64,000 nucleotides of DNA from Rachycentron canadum (lineage: Eukaryota > Chordata > Actinopteri > Carangiformes > Rachycentridae): assembly GCA_038496675.1 (NCBI GenBank), contig CM076654.1, positions 14,096,207 to 14,160,206 of the forward strand, given 5' to 3'. The translations under genes were made by a program, and so were the position numbers. The notes under the pieces were generated by a model. The model ran no database searches. It was given only the letters and a program-made list of their open reading frames with translations, and had not been told where the DNA came from. Every line of letters begins with the position of its first letter. Position 1 is the stretch's first letter. This document shows, in pieces, positions 30,601-44,229 of this stretch.

Positions 30601-33600
30601 TAGCAAATATTACTTCAACAGATTTCTATTTGAAAGCTTTAGTTCAGCATTGTGACTTTTTTTGTGTTCAGACTTGCATCTTCAGACATTTACTAAGTGA
30701 GACGTGTCTGTGTTGTGCAGTTGAAGTTAAAGTGGAACTCTCTCTCCTGGAAAAAGAAAAAGAGGTGGATGGGCTGTCACCTAATGGTAAAGCGAGCCCC
30801 TTTGCTGACTGCAGACCTAATGGGGCCCTGGGACACGGCTCTGATGACGACTCCACCCCGCTGCCCCCCTACCACAAACCACGGGACTATGTGGAGGCCT
30901 CGGTCTGTCATGTTAAAGATCTGGAGAATGGACAGTAAGAACATGAAAAATACACCTTTGCTTTTTTTTCTCAATACACCCAGAGCACACACTGTCATGC
31001 ACATGCGCATGCAGAGGTAAAAAAACATCATTATGATGCACATCACTCCAACTTGATCAACTTAAAAACATGAATAAATGAAGCTCTAGAGCCCAGAGGG
31101 ATATACATTCATATCTTAAAGAAACAGTTCACACAAAAACACAATAAAATATTTTTTTCATCAATATCAGCATTTACATTGGCTTATTATTAAGAGAAAC
31201 TTGCAGTGCAGAGAAATATATAAAAATGTTATTGTACTTGTGTGTATAACATTTTTGTATTGTGTGTATTGTGTGTATGTTATTGTACTGTAATTATTAA
31301 ACAGTGGCAGGATTACATAGTTGGTCCAGCAGAAAAATCAGGGATTCAGTTTTCAACAGAAAAATGTTCTAGTTAGTGCAGGCTGTCTTACAGAAACACA
31401 AGTTGTTTTTGTACAAGTAAAATTAAATTAAGCATAGGTGACTTTTATTCTTAATTAATAAAATTTTTAATTGAGGAAGTTTGTGTCATTTCCTCTGTCA
31501 CATGTTTTATTAGGTCCTGTCTCAACCAGAATACATGATAACTTTCATAACTCTTGTTTTAGTGTTTTTGCGTGAATTGTCCCTTTAAGTTATTTGGCTA
31601 GTTGTTGCTAACAGAGCGTAGTCTGGATAGATATTTTTTTACCTGCTGAATTTGTTTGACAGGATGCGAGAGGTTGACTTGGGAAGTGGCAGAGCTTTGT
31701 TGATCAAAGAGCACGGGGAGTTCTCAGCCATGGGCCACAAGTGTCCACACTATGGAGCACCCCTGGTCAAAGGTGAGTGATAAGTTGTCAGGAATGATTT
31801 TAACATTGTTAATATATGTTAATAATATATTTGACAGACTTTTTCTCTCATTCCAGGTGTGCTGTCAAAAGGACACGTGCGTTGTCCCTGGCATGGAGCG
31901 TGTTTCAACATTGCAACAGGAGACATCGAGGACTTCCCTGGTCTGGACAGCCTGCCTACCTTCCAGGTGACCTGGTGCTGCCTCTTAACACATTCCCTGC
32001 CTTATCATGTCTCTGAGCACCATCAAAAAGTGTACACATCACTGATGTCTGTTTGCTCCAGGTCAGAGTTGAAAAGGACAAGGTGATCATTCGTGCAAAC
32101 AAGCAGGTAAGAAGAAGAAGAAGAATGTGGAGTATTTATGCAGGAACATAAACGCACCATCTGAACTTTTCAAACACTTTCAGGCTCTTCAGTCACAGAA
32201 AAGGTCAAAGCCCATGGCTCGATGTTCAGCAGTCATTAACTCCAGCACTGGCTTCAGCCATGTTCTCATCATTGGCTCAGGTTAGTGTAGTTTTGGACCC
32301 TTTTCCTTTATTTCCACAACAGGGATGCAGTTCTTTTTAATATCTAGCAGCTGACCCTTAATTTCAGCATTTTCCTTTTATTTTCTCATTTCAAAGTCAT
32401 GTCTTTGTTTTGAATGTGTCTGCAGGTCCAGCAGGTCTGGTGTGTGCAGAGACACTGAGACAAGAAGGCTTCACCGATCGTATTGTCATGTGCACCATGG
32501 ACAGACATCCGCCATATGACAGGCCTAAACTGAGTAAGGTTTGTACACAGTCCCTGACCGTGTAAAGGCTGAGACAGAACTGACTTTGCCAAGAAAGTTA
32601 CATAACAGGTTGCAGAGGTACTGCTCTGGTCAGTGGTGCTAAAGCAGCAGCTCTCTGAGGAACAACCACAGCAGCTTTGAAGAACGTGGCTTGTGCAGAG
32701 GGAAACAGACAACAGTGGATCAGAGAGAACATGACTTTTGCCATAAAAGCTTGAAAAAGATTAAAGATTTTGATTTATTAGATATGGTAATCAGGGATTA
32801 TTTTTAACTCACAGTTTCCTACATGTCGTGACATGACAGTTAAGTTAATGACTTGGTTTGCTGTTGAGCAACATTCAGATCTGAAGGTGATGGTTGTAAA
32901 TATCTGTAAGATTATCACAGATATCACAGGAGATATCTGACAAAAACAATCTCTCAAAAACAACCTCCTCTGGAGCTTTTGATGATGATGATAGTCTTCC
33001 TCAGAGTTACTTACTGTTCACAAAAAATTTATGTTCAAATATCATATTTTTATCTGAGCACTTAAAGGACTGCTTGTCCATGTTTGCTGAGAAATTGAGA
33101 TGGTCATGTTTGACCTCGGGAACAGCAGTTAACAAAGAAAGAAAGATTGTTTTTGTTTTCATTTTATTGATGTACTGATGTACTCAGCACTCACTTGCTA
33201 ACCCTTAGTCCCTAGACAGCACAGCAGAGCAGCTGAGGCTGCGCTCCATGGACTTCCTACAGGATCATGACATTGAACTGCTCACAGAGAAAGAGGTGAG
33301 GTAATAAAGACTGATTAATGATGATTGATGATGTAATGATGAGCAATGGTTAAGTTATTAATGAGTTAAGTTCAGTTATTTCATCATATCAAGATATATG
33401 ATGCTGTTTTATACTTTTTATTCTGTTATTGGAACAAAAATCAAAAGTAGATGACTGTGTTTATACCATGTCTATTTTAGGTTGTGGCAATAGATGTGAA
33501 AACACGATCTGTGACCTTTGAAGATGGCTTGAGGATGGAGTACAGGAAGCTTTTTATTGCTACAGGAAGCAAGTAATGAAACACATTTATTTTGCATGAT

Positions 33601-36600
33601 AATCAGGCAGCAGAGATCATAAATGTATAAACTGGCACCTACCACTTTCATTTCCTGCCTGAAAGACCCAAACCAATGAACTACAAAGGCAAAGACGTCA
33701 GGAACGTGTTTCATCTGAGGACGCCTGAGGATGCTAACAGCATAGCGAGGCTGGCCAACAACAAGAATGCTGTGATTGTGGGAACATCATTTGTTGGTGA
33801 GAAAAAGACACATTTATAGACACATTTGTCCCATAATTTACTTTTTATGTCTTTGAAAACCTTAATATATCCAGTGACAACTAAAGTTAAATTAACAACA
33901 ATTTATAATATAATATAATATAATATAATATAATATAATATAATATAATATAATATAATATAATATAATATAATATAATATAATCATAGTATTTATAATG
34001 CAAAAAGTAAACCAAATTCTGCTGCTGTTAGCTGAGGTCAGTAAAGTCACTTGACTCTAATTAAAAAATTGTTTTCTTAAATTTTCTAATGGGAGAAAAA
34101 TAGCTTTACTTTTAACTTTCACTTTTAGCAGCTTGATAAATTCAAGCATTCAAAACCATTTAGGTAATTTGTATAATTGCCACTAGTTTTTCCTTTCCTT
34201 CCTTTTTACATTTTGAATTAACTGTTTTTTTTTGGGGGGGCTATATTCTGCTGTCTTTTGGTAGGTATGGAGGTGGCTGCAGCTTTAACTGACAAGGCCC
34301 ACTCGGTCTCTGTCATTGGGATCGAGTCAGTCCCCTTTAAAAAAGCTCTTGGGGAGAAAGTAGGGAAAGCCATAATGAAGGTAGGTACTACACACCTCTG
34401 GGAAATCAAGCTTTTCAGAACATGAAGCACCTTTGCAGCACTATCATCAGCACTCTTCCTGAGAAGGGGAGAAACCTACTAGTTAAAATGCAAATCATGT
34501 TTTTCTGGTCAATACCGCTGGAGCCAGAAAGGAGAGCGTAAATCTTCTCATTAGCAGTGATTGATCATGCAGACACATGGAAATTCAGACATGAATCCTC
34601 CCTCCCACTGTTTCCATGTGTTTACTGTGACTGTGGTGCATTTTGTCTTTGCAGTTGTTTGAGGCAAACAGGGTGAAGTTCTACATGTTGAACGAGGTGT
34701 CGGAGATGATTGGCCATCATGGACAGGTATTCAGAAAGTGAGAGAAACAGCATGACATGATGCCTAGAAGCACTAGCCTCTCCTGTTTAATGTACAATGA
34801 CAATGAGTCAGATAACAAACCAAAATGAAAACTACTTCAATTATGTGCAGAAAATTTGGTTTCAATGAATTTCCTTATCATATTCAATTAAAGGTGCAAC
34901 TGAACTTAGATTTTGAGAAGAAAGAGTTTAAGAGACAAAAGTCTGCTTCATGAGGAGTGTGAGAGTGTGGTTTGATCAGATTTGATTTGATTATTCAAAG
35001 ACTCTGCGTCCTCTCTGTGTTCAAAATCACTCTCTATTGTTATATCATGCACCAGTCACTAATTTGTTCTATAGTGAGCCTCCACCATTTTATTTTGTTG
35101 GTGGAGGCTAAATTTATACATTTGGAACTGCGATGTAATTTATGGCAAGTAAAAACATAAAGAGTGAAAAAAAAAACTCTCACATCCCCATTTTCTACTC
35201 ATTAGCTCACAGAGTTTCGTTTTTCCTGTTACACAGCTGAAAGAGGTGGTACTGAAGAGTGGAAAAGTCCTGCGGGCAGACGTGTGTGTTATCGGAGCAG
35301 GTGATGACAAACAGCATAAAATGCACCTTCTCTTAGATGTGTCCTCATTATTTGCTGTAAAGTGTAATTACAGCAAATGATGATGTTCAATTTGTGCCTC
35401 CATGTTTAACCTCCTTTATGCTCTCCTGCAGGAAGTGTTCCTGCAACAGGCTTCCTGAAACAGAGCGGTCTCCATATGGACTCCAAGGGGTTCATCACTG
35501 TCAACAAGGTACTCTGCAAAGTATTCTGCACAACAAAAAGCTGCAAATGATTTGAAGTTGTTCATTGTTGTTCTCTAAACTTTCTCCCAGATGATGCAGA
35601 CAAATGTTGATGGGATCTTTGCCGGAGGGGATGTGGTGATGTTTCCCTTCCCACCACGCAACAACAAGAAGGTGAACATCCCTCACTGGCAAATGGCTCA
35701 TGTACACGGTGAGTGTGTTACAGCTTGATCCCGATTGTATTTCTACTGCATATTTAAGGCTATTATAGTTCACTGTGGTGATGATGAACATGTTTCAAGA
35801 CAAACATGTTTTCAACTTTACTCACAGGAAGGGTGGCAGCTCTCAGCATGCTGGGCCAAGCCACCGAGGTCAAAACTGTGCCTTACTTCTGGTCAGCCAT
35901 GTTTGGAAAGACCATACGCTATGCAGGTAGAGAGGGAGGCCTTCCATCTGTCATTAGTGTGACGTGTGTTTGCTTTCACCTGAGGTTTCATCAGTGTCAT
36001 GAGGCAGACATGCTGCAAAAGGAACAGGCTGAAAAGTGGCTGAGAAGTGTTGCTACTACACTGCCATCTAGTTGTCCCAACAAGAATAAAGCCCCAAACC
36101 CACTGAATTCTTTTTCTTTCCATTTGTGAAGGTTATGGTGATGGATTTGATGATGTCATTATACAAGGAGATCTGGATGAACTGAGATTTGTAGCGTTTT
36201 ATACCAGGTAACGTTTATTTACACTGATTCTTGGTTTATTTTTCGCAATACTCTCAAATATTTAAAATAAAGCCCCCCTTTTGTTTTAATATTTTATTTT
36301 CTAACTGTACTTGTGAACTAATTGTAATCTAATTGAATTTTCTTCTAGTTAAATGATACTTTTATCATTGTTTCTTCCTCTATAGGAGTGAGGAGGTGGT
36401 TGCTGTTGCCAGCATGAACTGTGATCCCATTGTATCTCGAGTGGCAGAGGTCTTAGGATCCGGAAAGACGATTAAGAAACGAGATGTGGAGTAAGTCCGC
36501 TTCCAAGACTTAAATCTGGTCACGGTTACAATAGCCATTATGTTCTTTAAGTTTCTCAGGTTTTTACTGTGAAGAAAAACATTAAAAATGTTATCACTTT

Positions 36601-37896
36601 GACAGAAAATGCAATGAGTTGTGGAACTTGTGACTTTAATCACATGGAAAGTATTATACAAGCCAAACACTTAAGATTGCTTCAAAGCAATAACGGCAGT
36701 TGTTTTTTGTGGGATTAACTAATATGGTAACATTTTGTGGTTGACATAATTTCTGTAATTTAGTACTAATTACAAGAAAAACCCACTAATCTAGGCAGAA
36801 CCAATTAATTATATAGTAATTTCATAGTTGTGTAGTGCTTATAACCAGGCATTAAGTTTTATAGGACTTTTTAGTAAAACTTCACTTTAAAGCCTCAACT
36901 ATTTATAAGTATATAAACACGTCATAGTTTATAACACCTATATCTAATAGTAGTTGAGTTGTGAGATATTTAAAAAAAAATAAATTTCTCTTATGAAGTA
37001 TCCTTAACAGGTGTATGAATAGTAGATAGATGATAAATAATAATGACATTGCTGTTATCATAATTAATTTTATCTGATTACACATATATTATAAAATATT
37101 TGATCATCATTCACATTTGAAGTCATTGACTCAAAGATTTCTTTCTTGATTTCTTCAGATGTTTTCAGCTGCAATACTTTAATAATTAATAAAAATAGAT
37201 ATAATTATAATACATACTCCATACTACTACTACGGCAATAGTAAACATAAGCATTTAAAATTTCTTATTTCTACTTACTTAGAAACCATATTTTAAAATT
37301 TGTTTTATACACATAATAAATGCTAAAGTGTTAAAATAAAGTCTACATATTTGAATTACAAACACATTTGTGTCTGTGTGCATGTGTTTGCATGTTCAGA
37401 CTCTCCTGCCTGTGAGGAGTTAACTATAAATGTTTATTTCCCCTAAAATTAGTGTCCTTTTTAAGAGAAACTTTTCAAGAGTTTATGTATCAGTGTCTTC
37501 ACTATTTTTACATATGAAATTATTATAGAACCACTGGACCTGTAATATTAAGGGTTAGTGTATTATTGTGTTGCTGTTGTTGGATACATTTCTGTCTGTT
37601 GTATCATTGTTTTTGGTGTAATGTGACTGTAGTGTTCTTTATGTCTTCCATTTCTAATCATGCAAACCAAAAAAAAAAAAAAAAAAATTGAAGGATGTTA
37701 GCACGACTTGGCAAGTACGGAAAAACATGAGCTTCTACTCTTTTCCATTTCAATCATACCAACCACCCACTTGTGGGCAGTTGTCTCTAATCAGTTTGTG
37801 TACATCTAATCAGTGCATGTGTACATGTCTCAGGGCTGTTGTTTGTGTTGCAGGACTGGAGACATTTCTTGGTTGATTGACAAAGGCTCTCAATGA
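27629..37896 (+). CDS. aifm3: Apoptosis-inducing factor 3 (AIFM3/AIFL), Rieske-FAD/NAD oxidoreductase
   Basis: AIFM3 is an AIF-like flavoprotein with an N-terminal Rieske [2Fe-2S] domain, reported to be mitochondrial and pro-apoptotic when overexpressed. Coding exons: 27629-27659, 30721-30934, 31663-31772, 31857-31966, 32062-32106, 32184-32280, 32426-32538, 33209-33295, 33481-33572, 33666-33796, 34265-34380, 34655-34726, 35237-35300, 35432-35508, 35591-35708, 35828-35926, 36132-36207, 36386-36490, 37854-37896. They join in frame to 599 residues. The start is MGGCFSKPKP, fitting Gly2 myristoylation with Cys4 as a possible palmitoylation site. Rieske ligands are CPH in HKCPHYGAPL and CPWH in VRCPWHGACFN (about 80-150). 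FAD-binding GSGPAG is near residue 202. A second nucleotide-binding motif, VIVGTSFVGMEVA, is near 340, with Ser at the middle glycine. FAD-contacting GGDVVMF and the AIF C-terminal domain follow. Confidence 0.96.
27660..30720. other. aifm3 intron after the first coding exon
   Basis: A 3.06 kb intron. Apart from one dispersed repeat fragment near 28995-29112, I see no coding or RNA feature. Confidence 0.6.
28995..29112. mobile_element. Dispersed teleost repeat fragment
   Basis: The stretch containing GAAGACGTTTCACCTTTCAT, followed by CCAAGAGGCTTCTTCAGTTC, is one that I know from memory as a very common interspersed repeat of fish genomes. The preceding GGCAACTGGACTTGGCTGTA belongs to the same unit. 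I cannot assign the element class from this fragment. It has no open frame of note. Confidence 0.6.
33904..33983. repeat. (ATAAT)n pentanucleotide microsatellite
   Basis: About sixteen near-perfect copies of a five-base AT-only unit in an aifm3 intron. Confidence 0.9.
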
Positions 37897-38030
37897 CTTC
37901 ACATCTGAAGGTCACAAAGGACACACTCGAAGTCCGCTGGACACCTCAATACGGACACTTATGGTGCTGAGACACTGAGCAGCTATCCTGGTCTGGACAC
38001 ACACACACACACTCTTTCACACCCTCGAAG

Positions 38031-38064
<34 letters not shown>

Positions 38065-38069
38065 ACACA

Positions 38070-38116
<47 letters not shown>

Positions 38117-40693
38117 CAGGACCGTTACTGTTTGAGACACACTTCCATGAGGACGACACTGAAACTTGCTTTTATTCCTGAGAGACACTTTAACGTGACA
38201 AATGGAGCCATACACAGTCTGAATATCCTGAATCACTGTGTTGGCAGGTCTTTTATAATCACGTTGTGTCATATTTCACAACAAAGCAATACTGGTTTCA
38301 GCCTCTGTGCTGCTGCAAGATGTATCTACCTGTACACTTTGTTTATATGAAGCCGGGGATGGGCATTGGCATTTTTTTGTACAAATAACATTGTATATAG
38401 CTATAATCCTGAATGCACTGTAACAAAATAAGAACATACAATTTGAACTGAATTTTTCAGTTTTAAAAGTTTTAAAAAAGTTTTAAATAACAGATTTGGT
38501 TGTATGCTTGCATACAACTTTATTATAACAGGAGCCCAAAAACAGATATTTCAATGTAGAAGCATCAGCAAACAAAGCTTAAATCTGCAACAAGACAAAA
38601 TGCATAATCACTTCAGCAAAACTCTGAATGCAGCTTTAACCGTTTGACTAACACACATACACACACAGACACACACACAGACACACACAGCTTTAATTTG
38701 TGAAAAATGACAATGTTTAGGATTACAACATACCTCTTCTTATAGGCTGCCTTGCTAGTAGATTGCACAAATGAAATTCTAATCATCCTTTGATTATACA
38801 TTAGTGCTTGCACAATAGAATCATGTATTTTCTAACAGATACTGTATCACTCCTATAGACAAATCCTATAGTAGCTAAAGGTTATTTTTGATTGTTGTCA
38901 CCTCGATAGGGACATTACTTGTTACTAACTCAGGGAACTGAGGTTTGCAGCCTGGGCTTACTGGGGTTACTGGTCCTTTTGCAAGCAGAAATGAATTTAT
39001 TGCTTTAATATATATTTTCCCAGTTATTGTAATTTCACTGGTTCTTTCATTTTCATTAAGAAATGCTTGTAATGTGCTTTTGGGATATAAACGGATGCTT
39101 GATTACATCCTGGTGTTCTGACCATCCCGAAAAACTTGAGCCCTGACACAGCATTTTAAAAAGCATCGTTCTTCCTACAGAAACGCCTGGAATGGCATTT
39201 TTATAACTAAAACTTTGAAATAAAAGTCTTCCAACAATGACCACTCATTGTGTTCAATCATTCAATCTCAATGTTACTTCATCTGTTGTTTATGTGTCAC
39301 TTTTTGTCACTAGTAAAAAAAAAACAAAAAAAACCCCAAAAAAACTAGACTAGTAGAAAATATTTAATAATTTTCAAGGAAGTGACAGAGCATAGCTTGC
39401 ATTTCATTCTCTGTGTTGTGTTATCTAAAATAATCTAAGTGGAGTTTGAGACAATGAAAATGTTTTTGGAAAAAATTACACACAACAGATAAATTCAGAC
39501 AGAAGTTTCACACATTAAATATCTTTACCTGGGAGGCGTCTGACACACAATACAAACTGACTGAGGTTTTTAAAATGTTTCTGGAAAAAAAGGTAGGGAT
39601 GTACTTTTTCTTCTCCCAGTACTAATGCCTTAACAAAGGGTCTCTGCCTCTGCTTTCTACAGCTTACTGATCTAAGTGCTCTTTTTTTCCAAAATTCAAA
39701 AACCTGTGGGTAACCATTACTGTGGACCAGTCGTGGTATTGCTGATATCCTATCCTCTTAAAAAGGTCAGAATCAGTTTACCCTGATACAGATTTTGGAA
39801 CAGCACATCCCTTGTAAAAAGCCCCTTAAAAACATGGGTTAACTGTTAACTAAAACTAAGAAATATATCTACAAATATTGTAGGGTGTAAGGCATTACAT
39901 GGTGTTTTTTGTCATAAAGTAAGTGCAGTGGTAAACATGAGGGCTTCAGCTTCAACTAAACTATACTTATCAGAGCAGTGATGGACTTCACTGCTCACCA
40001 GTTTTACTGTACTATTGTATGTAAATCACCAGACTACACAATGTAAATACAACCAAAACAATAATGGCTGGAGAAATTAAACAAAACAACAGTGACTAAA
40101 TGTAGGACAGACTCTTTGAAGGCAGTCATTAGTCATTCACTGCCTGACTATAATGCCCAAGTGTAATTGTAGTTATTGCTGACAGCCAGTTATCAAGACA
40201 AGAGGACAGACTTCAGGGCGATGGATAAGACTTGTGGACCGTGTGAGAACAATGAAATGGGCATCAGAGAGACATCATAGAAACAATGCCTGTTGGTAAA
40301 AGCAGCTGCAAGTTGCTGATGAAGAAAAGGAAAGAAATAGTCCATTTGTAAAGACTTCACTTCCTTCTAGCATCATAGATGTACTACAAACATTTGAAAA
40401 TCAGTTCACATTATGAGATTTGCTTTCATCAACTACAATCACAGTTTCTCCTAAACTCAATAACAAAGGCACTTTTTAATTTTTAATCAGCTCTTGAGAT
40501 GATAATGTTGGCAGTGATGGTGCATCAGAGGTTACTAAGAATCCTGATTATTTGGTGGATGATCATCCGGATGATCAAGTCCTGCTGATTCCTGTAAAAA
40601 CACCAAGTGATGCTTCGTTGAACCGCTTTTCACCAAAACCTTGAAGCAACATGCCAACAAACGCAGGTAAACTTTCTTCTGCTTACCCTGGGG
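37897..40693. other. Convergent 3' region of aifm3 and the GTPase gene
   Basis: The aifm3 3' UTR probably runs to the AATAAA at 39219-39224 and includes a long CA repeat. The GTPase gene on the opposite strand ends at 40694; its poly(A) signal could be one of the ATTAAA copies (minus strand) near 40475-40490. A C/A-rich run lies near 39316-39345. No further coding exon is visible. Confidence 0.55.
38030..38113. repeat. (CA)n microsatellite in the aifm3 3' UTR
   Basis: About 84 bases of CA with a few CAG interruptions, 134 bases after the aifm3 stop and on the transcribed sense strand. Confidence 0.9.
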
Positions 40694-43600
40694 TCACAGG
40701 TCATATTCTGCTGCACACTGCTGGAGGTACCATTCGTACAATTTACCCTGTGAAGCAAAATTTATAGTTTGAGATTTACAATAAGATTCTGATGTTGAGA
40801 GCAGCAGGAAGAGATTAAAACATAACACTGATGTATTAACACCTCAGGTCTTGTGAGAAGTACTAAGTTCACATTAAAGTTGTGGATCTTAAATATAAAA
40901 CTGAACTGAAAGATGGTAAAAAGCTCTCTGTGACATAATAATATCCATTACCACAGTTTTAATGTTTGAACTGTCCAAATTCATAAAATTAGAGTAAAAT
41001 AAGAGCCTAACCTTCTTGGTTTTGACAATATCCCGGATATAGTCACTGTACTCTGTCATCATCCTCTTCTCCTTCTTCGTCAGAGTCTTATTCCCTTGGC
41101 TGAGATTGAAGAACAATACAACACTGTTCAATCTGAATTTCAACAAACACTTCCTCTATGTGCACCTGTGTGTGTGCTTGTGTGTCAATTTGTTTGATCT
41201 TCAATACAAAACACACCTTCCTTAACAAAACAGAAAAAAAGCTCAACTTCATTTAGATATTTCTCTGAGGGTTAAGGTTATTTATGTTAAGGGTTTCATT
41301 TTAAGCGACCTAGTTTCCACATGGATCAGGTGGGCATGTATGGGCCTACACACATTGCTGATTATTTTCTTTATTAATCCTCTTTTTCTTCCAATAAAAC
41401 ATTTGAAAACAGTGAACAATGTCTACCAGAACTTCCTGAATGTTGCTTTTAAATATGTTGTTTACCCAACGATATTCAGTTTAAACTGATGTTTAACAGG
41501 CAGTTGAAAAAACAAAAAAAAGAGAATAAATTATTAATCAATTTGAACTCTTACCCTGCAAAACACTTGGCTAGGAAAAGCAGGAGGTAGCAAAAAGCCC
41601 CAAAAATGATCACAAACACTACTTGTCCATCTTCTGGTATCCACTCCCATAAATACATCACTACTCCCTGTGAGACACACATTGATCAGACAGTCAGATA
41701 AGCAATCACACAACTAGTAAGCAAAAAATATTGATTATATTTTGTTTCAATATTATTTGTCTGACTTTTCAAAACTGTAAGAATTTCACTTGGACTTACT
41801 GAGAAGACAGTGAGGGTCCGAGTCAGACATTCGCCCAACAGCTCATCGAGCTGCTCTTTGGAGAAAGTGTTTACAATGAAACTAAGGATGAAGAGGGCAG
41901 GAAGGAAAACGCCCAGAGACCCACACATGAAGGAGTGAAGACGGGCAGTTTTATTGGAAGTCACGTCAGCCCTGTGTGTGCACACAGAGGAAATCTGGTT
42001 TTAATATTTACTGTACCACATAATGTCTGGTGACTATTATCTCCCTCGTACACAAGTAAATTAGCTTCAGCAATAATTTAAACAGTATAATTATTTGCTA
42101 TAAGTTGAAGGGTCAAACCTGTCCTGCTCTAGTTTGCTGCTGATGGTGGAACAAATGAGGTCACAGTCTTTCTCCAGCTGATCCAAAGTCTTCTGAACAG
42201 CCTGGTTGATGGTTTTCTCGATGGTCTGACAAACCCCATCAATCTGGTTCACACACCTACTCGGCTGAACAAGACAAAGGCTGCATCAGTTTTGGAATCA
42301 ACATACAAACATCTCATGCTTCTCAAAAGGTCTTGAAACTTCCATGACAAATCCTGGGGGTATTTTGACTAACAGTAGGAAGTGAAGATGCACTTGCTCA
42401 GCAAAAATAAATTGGAGGTCTGGTGGGATGCACAAATCCACTATGTCCAGTAGAGCTTTGTGGTTGTAGATCACAAGATGGTGCAGCAATAACTCATGAC
42501 TGGGGCTGCCGTTGTCAAAGGTGGCTGAGCAAAGGCCATGGTTTACAACCCCTGGCCCCGCTCGAGAGCAGATAACTCTCTCACTCATCATATTGCAAAA
42601 TGAATCATTCTGTTCCCAGGCATCAGGAGCCAACAGGAAACCTGGGGTGGAAAATTTACATTCAGGATAATCAATGGCTGCTCAACCCCAAGGATGGCAG
42701 AGAGCTTTAAATTCAGACCTGCGAACGGAAGAAAACACTCCTAGTGCATTATGGTGCATTATTTAAGGCATCTGAGTATCACGCAGCTGTTGCTCTATCA
42801 GTTTGTTTTATCAGTCTGTGACAAACTGGAGAGTTCAAATAGGATTGTTTCAGTATACTAAATGCTATAAAACAACCAGTACTAGACACAGTTCATTTAC
42901 CTTCTGTGGGTTGGGGATGTATATTGTTGGCATCTCAAAACCACATTTGTTGAGACCTGGACGGCGACACAGTTCCTGGACTATCTGCATCATCACCCTC
43001 TGCCAAAAGAAAAAAAAACAAACTTATTTCTACAGGTTTAACTTTGACTTTTTGGAGTCAAATCACTCAAAAAATATAAACATGTAAATATCAAGTGAAC
43101 TTACTTGTCTGTCCGTTTCCTTCCCAGCTTCATCTGCCTTGCTGAGGTAGAATAGCAGCTTGTCTCCACATTTCTCACTCAGCTTCTCCACGATGTTGAG
43201 CGTGCGTTTGCACAGCGCCTGGCCCATCGGGTCAAAGAACACAAATATCAGGTCGGCCTGTTCTCCTGCACAGAAATAAACCCATCCATTAGAGAAACAT
43301 GATAGCTTTGTCCATCAGCACAACTTGGAGCTGTCAAGACGTACCCAACCAGGTGATGGCACTGTTGACATCAAAAGGGTAGACCATGTCCCCATCAACC
43401 AAACCCGGGGTGTCCACAAATGTCACTAGGCTGAATTTCTTCTGTTTGGAGGTGGAGATCTCAGCAGACAGGTAGTCCATAACGCCTGAAATATACAGAG
43501 GCTGTGTGTGTACAGGAGTTTCCTTCAGGATAAATTCAAAGTCACAAAGATGCTAAATAAAGGAACCTCTAATGTCTTTATTATTATGTGCTACTGGAAG

Positions 43601-44178
43601 CTGCAGTACAGTCAATACTTGGAGACTAGGCTAGTGACATTAAAGATCAAACTCTTGTTATAGCTTTGTAGGAATTGTGCATTTATATATCACACTGCAA
43701 ATATGATCTTGATAAAGACTAGTCTGTGAGCTGTGAACATGCGTGAAAAGAAATCTTAGTAAATTCTAATTGTAATGAGCACCAGCAGCGACCAAAGCCG
43801 GACAGATTAAGCTTCAACTTTACAATATGAAAACATTTATGTCTTTTTTTGGCGTCCCCTCAGTGAAGAGGTCTGTTGTCATGGTTACACACAACAGCTC
43901 TTCAACTGGCAGCTTTAGCGCGGGGCTTGGGACATAAAGCTAGCCAGTGAAGAACGACTGTGAGGCAACGCAATGAGGTTATGATACTCCAGCACACATG
44001 AGCCCCTACAGCGTATACTGTAGATCACTGCTAAGACATGCCCCCCCCCCCGCTCTTGACTAAATAAACCCCACCCACTACCTCACCCTCCCTCTACACA
44101 CACACACAGACAGACACACACACAGAGACAGACATAGACACAGAGACACAGACACACACAGACACACACACAGACACA

Positions 44179-44229
<51 letters not shown>

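Noticed and set aside
33904..33983. Repeat array considered as CRISPR-like
   Set aside because: A simple five-base tandem repeat without spacers in a eukaryotic intron.
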